Shown piece after piece: positions 58,480-64,000 of a stretch of 64,000 nucleotides of DNA. Location of the stretch: assembly GCA_020152595.1 (NCBI GenBank), contig JAIGNY010002805.1, positions 398,729-462,728 of the forward strand. The letters run 5' to 3'. The translations under genes were made by a program, and so were the position numbers. How positions within the stretch are numbered: the first letter of the stretch is position 1; each line of letters starts with the position of its first letter. The stretch comes from Chiridota heheva (taxonomy: Eukaryota > Echinodermata > Holothuroidea > Apodida > Chiridotidae). The notes beneath the pieces were generated by a model. The model did not search any database and had not been told where the DNA came from. It saw only the letters and a program-made list of their open reading frames with translations.

Positions 58480-59789
58480 TTTGTTTGATGAGGTCTTAAC
58501 GGCACCACGACAACGAAGGTCAAATTGTGCCTGAGAGGTCAGATCATTTTAGAGGTAGTAAGGAAAGAGACCAGGGGAAGAATGAGAGAAATTCAAGAAC
58601 AAAAGCCAGAAAGCTGTGATCGAGAGAGGAGGTGCATGGGTAAAACTAAAAACAGAGTAGAGAGGGGGTGGAAGAGGAGGATTAAATATGGTTGTAGAGG
58701 GATGCATGCTGAAGGAAGGAGACTATTTTATCTGGAGGATTTTTTTGGAAGAACTCAGCAATTGAGTTGTGGGGAGCGAGAGAAGCTCTGGGAAGGTTGT
58801 ACAGGGGGCAAGCAAGGAGAACGTGTTGGATTGTAAGGATGCAGTGGCAATTGTTACAGAGGGGTTGGGGGGGGAACCAATAAGGAGGTGGGAGGAGTGA
58901 GGTGGGTGTGACCAATTCTAAGACGGGTAATATGAACGTTGTCAATACGAGAAAGGTTGTTGATGGTGGATTTGATCGGGATTGTGGGCTGGATAACATG
59001 GAGTTTGTTATCAATTTGGAAGTTCCATAAGGTTTGCCAGCGGTCACGAACAAGAGAAGCGATAAGCGGTTTGATGTCAGAGAGGGATTTGGGAAAAGGG
59101 GAAGGAGGAGGTTAAGGGCAAGCTTAGCGGCTGTATCAGCCCTGTCATTGCCAGGGATGCCAACATGGCTGGGTATCCAGAAGAAAAGAACACTTTTCCT
59201 GCAGAGGGTGGGAGAAAAGAGTTTCCGGAGGAGGAGGTGGCAGGTGAGGTTATCCCACGAAGATTGAGTAATGAAGTAAGAACAGCCTTTGAGTCAGAGA
59301 AAATGGCAAAGTGACTAAGAGGAGAGTACTCAATAAAGTTGAGGGCGAGGAGAATGGCCTTAGCCTCGGCTGAAAAGATGGATGAGTGGTCAGGAAGTCT
59401 GCTACTGAGGGTGATGTCTTGGATGATGGCAGCAGCAGCTGTCTTGTTGCCTTCCTTGGAGCCATCAGTATAGATAGAGGTGTAATTTGAGAGTTGGTCT
59501 TGATTTGGTTGTGGAGATTGATGAAGAGATTAGGGTGAGTTTGAGTTTTGTTATAAGTGGAGAGGTCTAGGTGGACAGAAGGAAGGGGGGGCCCCAGGCG
59601 GAAAAGTGGGCCAGGAATAGGTGCCGAGAGTGGCGGGGTTGATGCCAAGTTGAAAGAGGTCTGATTTAATGCGTAAGCTGAAGGGGGGCGATAGGGTTTT
59701 AGTCCTATCAAAGAGGGAGGAGAAATTGGGGTACCTAATGAGGTTGTAAACAGGGTTCTGAGTGTTGGTGAGGACTCTAAAAGCATAGG
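58480..59789 (-). pseudogene. I-like LINE, RT end and RNase H, 5'-truncated
   Basis: Read from 59789 down: a post-RT block (NPVYNLIRYPNFSSLFD, LGTYSWPTFPPG), then an RNase H domain with YTDGSKEGNK (near 59470), SAEAKAILLALNFIE and FSDSKAVLTSL (near 59295) and HVGIPGNDRAD (near 59155). These hold the catalytic D-E-D residues. Then comes a C-terminal RIGHTHLT and CNNC zinc-knuckle-like block followed by HVLLACPLYN. RNase H placed after RT is the layout of the I group of LINEs. At least two frameshifts break it. The 3' end TTGTCGTGGTGCCGTTAAGA, followed by CATCAAACAAACAT repeats, matches the tail style of such elements. Confidence 0.85.
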
Positions 59790-59922
59790 AGTGAGAACTG
59801 TGGACCATTAGGAGTTTGTTGGTTAAATGGAGAACTGTGGACCATTAGGAGGAGTTGGTTGGTTAATGGAGAACTGTGGACCATTAGGAGTTCGTTGGTT
59901 AAATGGAGAACTGCAGTAAGGA
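59790..59922. repeat. 36/40-bp minisatellite, right part
   Basis: Three more units with GAGAACTGTGGACCATTAGG follow directly after the LINE, so the LINE interrupts one array. Confidence 0.93.
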
Positions 59923-60175
59923 ATACAACCACACTTGTGGAATTCAAGAGAAATGAGAGATGTGCCAGGCAACATGAATTGCAGCACAATACTGCTGCCC
60001 TTACTGACTCTAACTTAACATGTACCACTTGTGGAATACTTCCCCTCAAATGCAGGTTTATCCACACACAGGAGAGCCAGGAATTGCCACAATTAGTTGT
60101 TCCCAGCAGTCATCATCGGTGACAATGGACAGCCGAAGAAGATAGGAGTAGGACAGTTTTATAATTTTGAAAATC
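59895..60175 (+). pseudogene. LINE C-terminal zinc-finger tail remnant
   Basis: The frame from about 59905 reads WRTAVRNTTTLVEFKRNER and then ALTDSNLTCTTCG, the start of the CxxC zinc finger found at the C-terminus of many CR1/jockey-type LINE polyproteins (W-R-T-A-V-R-K-G ... C-x-x-C ... G-L-x-x-H). The finger's second half is degraded. A shifted frame at 60109-60135 reads VIIGDNGQP, a typical last block of that family. No RT precedes it here. The first codons overlap the last unit of the minisatellite. Confidence 0.6.
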
Positions 60176-60374
60176 ATTTTACCTAATTTATAATCTTAGG
60201 TTATCAAAACTGATTTTTTCAACACGTTGGGGGAATGTAACAATAATAAAAATTATTATTAGGGCGATTATCCCCCTTGCTTAATTACCCTGTGCGCATC
60301 AATGAATGAACGTGCATGACCAGTTTGTTAAGTTAAATCCCATCAAAACTTGAGGGCTTATACAGACTGTGCAT

Positions 60375-60560
60375 ATAACCTGTTTCCATGATGCTAAGTG
60401 GATATACTTGACCCCCACTGGATGGGACACCTGTCTAGCGCTGGTTCTCCCCAGCTGAAACTGGTACTCATTTCACAGCTGAGTGAGTAGAAGCAAGAGG
60501 GATAAAGTGCTTGCTCAAAGACACAGCACAGCACCCTGGCAGAGATTTTACCCAGGCTGT
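60375..60560. repeat. Interspersed repeat fragment
   Basis: The sequence order CCACTGGATGGGACACC, GCTGGTTCTCCCCAGC, GGTACTCATTT, then GATAAAGTGCTTGCTCAAAG and ACACAGCAC resembles a repeat I recall as widespread in marine invertebrate genomes. Identification is from memory of its style, with no second copy here. Confidence 0.4.
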
Positions 60561-63274
60561 TCTTTTTGAGTAAACTCCTTTAAAAAAATATTTCAAACAG
60601 TGTTTTAACAAATTTTGATTTGAAATTAAATTGGCTTTTATTTGGGGTACATTTCATCTTCACCAGTATCGTGGTGGTGAGTCCACATGAACGATCATGC
60701 ATGACATCTCCCAAAACGGAAATCTTAGACATATAAATATCCCTTACACATGCATTAAGGATCATGATAAATGCAACATTCTGGAATGGTAAGAACAGAC
60801 ATCAGCACTTACTGTCGTTTACACAGTCAAAACATGCATTGTTCATCCATCAAATGGAATAAATACATTTAATTTGATAAATGTATCCTCTGCACTTAAC
60901 TGTCAGAGTAGATTAAATACTGCAAGGCATACTGAATATGCTAAGTGCCCCCTCAAACCACAAAATGCTCAACCTCTACACATAAATTCATAATCTTCCC
61001 CACACTTCGATAAGATGCCTAACATTTCATGGACGTGATAAGAAAACAACGTATGTTTAAGGTATTATGGTCAGAAAGCTGAAAAGTTATTCAAGGTTGT
61101 GAGAGAATATCATTCTTTGTAAAGCTACAATTTTCATGTAAAATAATATGTTTGAAAATTAATTTTAAATCAAAGGAAAAGAAGAGAATGATGTAGACTG
61201 CACAATTGATCACAATAATTGTGATACACAATGAAGGCTACAGAGCGAGCAAATCAAATGTCTTGCAAAAAAGAGAAAACAATGAACAGAAAAGAGTTTT
61301 AAAAACCTCAAAATAGGCCGTAAATACAAAATCAAATTTCAATCATCCCCTTTTTATAATAATTTGAAATGTCATACCTAAAAACCAAATTACCCAAAAA
61401 AAGAAATATTTTTTGAAGATGCATTTAAATATGAGAATTTTTTTGATCAAATTAAGAACCTTAACTTCTTCATCTACAAATGATGGGCTACATTTGACTG
61501 AAGATTACTTCCTTCTGGAAGGAGGAAGCTTGAGAGACATACGACAGCAAGATGTTCATTTGATCTCATCACCCACTAAAAATATTTCACGCAAGAGTTC
61601 TCCTTATGTGCTGCGCATCAAGCAATCTCCCGCAGTTTGTGGAGCCATAAATCATATCTTAGAGAATGAATTTACTGCATATGTTCATAACTGAAGACGA
61701 GATGAGGCCCCAGTGAGGGATGCACGCATCACACCAGACAAATTGAAATCAAACCCGAATGATCTGAAGGGTTCAAAGAGGCAGAATATAGAGGTGGCAG
61801 TATGTTAATTTGATTTAAAAGGAAAGATTGTGAGTCACATGTACAGAGCCTGATTTAAATTACTGATTCAAAGTTATATTTTGGGCTTCCATGTAAAACT
61901 AAAAAGGCCTAGAAGCAATAACTCATTCCGAAGACATGAGAAGACATATAAGCAGGACTACGAGGGGCATAGGGCATGTGTATGTGTGTGGGTGTGCGTG
62001 TGTGTGTGTGTGGGAGGGGAGGGGAGTTTCCAACTTTTTTCCCAAATTATAGTCTTTTTAGATTGTTAACAAATTCCAGAGAGTTTTCAATATCACAAAT
62101 TTCAATGATTGATCCCTGGTTTGAAGACAGAATATGAATATATCTTACGATTTTCTTGGTCAACGATCGCCATGGATGTCTTTTGGACAATGTCTCGTCC
62201 AGTCAAATCACTGTACAGGTATGCCAGAAACAGCATCAAACTATTGTTCATGCATTCACTATTTTAAAGAAAGTGAAAGTGTGATATTTGACTTATACTG
62301 TAAAATCTTAACACTAGTCATTTCTTAAGAAACTTGTGGCATATTTAAAAGATTAGTTTAGTGGTCAAGCATGTCCATCTTATATGAAAGAAGACTTCAA
62401 AAGAAACAAAATAGTGAACAAAGCATTCAAAAACTTATTCCTTTACTACTGCTGTAGTAAGTCTACTTTGAAAAGTTGGCATCTTCATCCTCACATTCTT
62501 AACAATTGTCAATGTACATGTATTTTAAAGAAAGTTATTTGATTTTTTTTTTTCTTCAGGAGGTATTTTATAAATACCCTTCCTAGATTCAGTTTTACTA
62601 TTTTACTACTTTTTTGACAATTTCCATGGTTTTTAAGCCACAAAAAATTACAGGACAAAATATAATAGAATACATAGAGACTTGGAGGAATCTGAGGCTA
62701 TGACATCACAACTAGTCTGATTTCAGTTGTTTCTATGCAAATGATACAACACTTTTAATTTAGAAGGGAATACTACTTTTGAATGCTTTTTTCACTATTT
62801 TGTTTCATTTAAAGTCCTCTTTCAAATAAGATCTAAGACTTGCTTGACACTGAACTAATCATTTATCATCTCCTGAACAGACAAAATATTGGAAGTAGCT
62901 TCTTCGTAGTTCTGTTTGTCATTTTAAAAAATGGACACGTCATATTCCTCAAAATACTTAGACATCATCTTGATTTTCATTCAAATTGTCATCATTTTTA
63001 ACAAATGACTTAACTTTTTTACCCTAAAATTTCTCCCAGCATACACTTGTTGAATACATTCAATTAAATTCAAAAGCTTTTAAAGTGGGCTAACAAAATG
63101 AGATGGCTGCAAAATATTTATGGAGGACAGACTCACTCTTCCGATTTACTCACCACACCTGTTGTCACATCGCTACAATGTAACACTTTAACAAAACGAA
63201 GGAGCCAGGAATGTAAGTTTCCAATGTGAAGTGGTAGCATTACAGGAGTATAATGAAAGACAAGTAAAAGGGGC
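60561..63274. other. Long spacer, one microsatellite, no gene recognised
   Basis: About 2.7 kb of AT-rich sequence. A (GT)n tract at 61978-62011 is followed by G-rich DNA. The 93-codon frame at 61413-61694 has no recognisable motif, signal or splice context. It could be a hidden exon, but I would not call it. Confidence 0.45.
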
Positions 63275-63400
63275 CTAATGCAGCTGCTTAATTAGAATTC
63301 TTGCGCTCTTCCGTAAGCGAGACGGTGCCTCCTGTGCAGCACAGCACGGCTAATTACATTTCCTCAGCATCATTAATCTCAAAAGCAAGCAACATGAATA
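63275..63400. promoter_or_regulatory. Possible conserved regulatory element
   Basis: A less AT-rich stretch contains homeodomain-type sites TTAATTAG (63289) and GCTAATTACATTT (63349), with AGCATCATTAATCTC after them. Between lies GCGAGACGGTGCCTCCTG, unlike the repetitive surroundings. The pattern resembles developmental enhancers, but conservation cannot be seen from one sequence. Confidence 0.2.
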
Positions 63401-63401
63401 A

Positions 63402-63480
63402 TGATCCAGCTACATTAATAATAATCCAGCTACATTAATAATAATCCAGCTACATTAATAATGAGCAAGCTACATTAGTA
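63402..63480. repeat. 20-bp tandem repeat, about 3.5 copies
   Basis: CCAGCTACATTAATAATAAT recurs at about 63405, 63427 and 63447, then decays to AAGCTACATTAGTAAGC. Confidence 0.85.
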
Positions 63481-63654
63481 AGCAAGCCACATTAATAAAT
63501 AAACTACGTGCATAATGTGCCAAAATTCACAGAAGGGGCTAAAAATAAATCAAAAACTAAAAGTGAATATCCGCAGAAGAATTAAACCCTGAAATGAAAT
63601 TCCGTATCCCATGGATCGTCTGAGGCCCCCAGTTAGGTCCTCAAGAAGTTGTGC

Positions 63655-64000
63655 ATAAAAGCATAAGCTACATCCATGAACAGATTTAGACAATGAGGTA
63701 AGTACTTTTTAAAGCATAAGCTACATCCATGAACAGATCTAGGCCATGAGGAAAGTACTTTTCAAAGCATAAGCTACATCCATGAACAAATTCAGACCAT
63801 GGGGAAAGTACTTTTTTAAGCATAAGCTACATCCATGAGCAGATTCAGACCATGAAGAAAGTACTTTTTTAAGCATAAGCTACATTCATGAGCAGATTCA
63901 GACCATGAAGAAAGTACTTTTTTAAGCATAAGCTACTGTACATCCATGAGCAGATTCAGACCATGAGGGAAGTACTTTTTAAAGCATAAGCTACATCTGT
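63655..64000. repeat. 53-bp minisatellite, 6.5 copies, runs off the window
   Basis: GCATAAGCTACATCCATGAA recurs at 63661, 63714, 63767 and on, with CAGATTCAGACCATGAGG and AAAGTACTTTTTAA in each unit. The array continues past the window end. Confidence 0.95.

Noticed and set aside
58525-59267. + strand frames of 77 and 103 codons
   Set aside because: Antisense shadows of the - strand I-like LINE.
61413-61694. 93-codon + frame
   Set aside because: No motif, no supporting splice or start context. Kept only as a remark in the spacer entry.

Overview
This window looks like AT-rich nuclear DNA from a metazoan, most likely a marine invertebrate. The mix of mobile-element remnants (Ty3/gypsy, L1-like, CR1/jockey-like and I-like LINEs, a TTAA-flanked piggyBac-type element, tRNA-like SINE fragments), the lack of long single-copy reading frames and the few spliced-looking exons all point that way. 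I cannot name the species. Nothing prokaryotic (operons, ribosome binding sites, CRISPR) is present.

About one third of the window (roughly 22 kb by summing array lengths) is tandem repeat, in about twenty arrays with unrelated units of 18 to 81 bp. Left to right: 81-bp (171-2374), 47-bp and 49-bp (2836-3270), 26-bp (4680-5325), 72-bp (9189-11572, split by a transposon), 37-bp (23975-24550), 22-bp (25689-26165), 50-bp (29753-34345), 18-bp (35931-39885), 29-bp (41202-41379), 36-bp (42760-43948), 19-bp (44744-45345), 64-bp (45945-46389), 41-bp (46600-47757), 39-bp (49757-50815), 65-bp (54237-54497), 24-bp (55255-57232), 36/40-bp (58022-58470 and 59790-59922) and 53-bp (63655 to the window end).

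The central object is one decayed L1-type LINE on the + strand, from about 29231 to 42755. ORF1 (coiled coil plus RNA-binding domain), the endonuclease, the reverse transcriptase and the Cys-rich C-terminal tail appear in the right order, but the element is stretched to 13.5 kb by tandem arrays. At least two arrays, and probably four, are expansions of the element's own coding sequence: the 18-bp unit encodes KYPRYI, exactly the residues expected between the flanking RT segments, and the 29-bp unit encodes part of SQLVYFLT next to PNPP. Minisatellites can evidently be born inside a LINE here. Two other arrays are interrupted by later insertions (a 1,037-bp piggyBac-type element and an I-like LINE), giving relative ages.

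Other interspersed content: a 5'-truncated gypsy pol (6311-8135) with a possible 3' LTR; a CR1/jockey-like RT on the - strand (28325-29139); a LINE zinc-finger tail (59895-60175); and four copies of an undetermined roughly 1.2-kb repeat family (12198, 20759, 26827, 47889) built of alternating modules that carry GC boxes and octamer-like motifs in opposite orientations.

Host-gene signal is thin. The best is a - strand exon at 17164-17320 with strong splice sites, an initiator ATG and the start of an ankyrin-like repeat. Weaker candidates are a + strand open exon at 15273-15509 and a few short splice-bounded pieces. The window is probably intronic or intergenic DNA around at least one - strand gene, whose promoter might lie near 19.9 kb.
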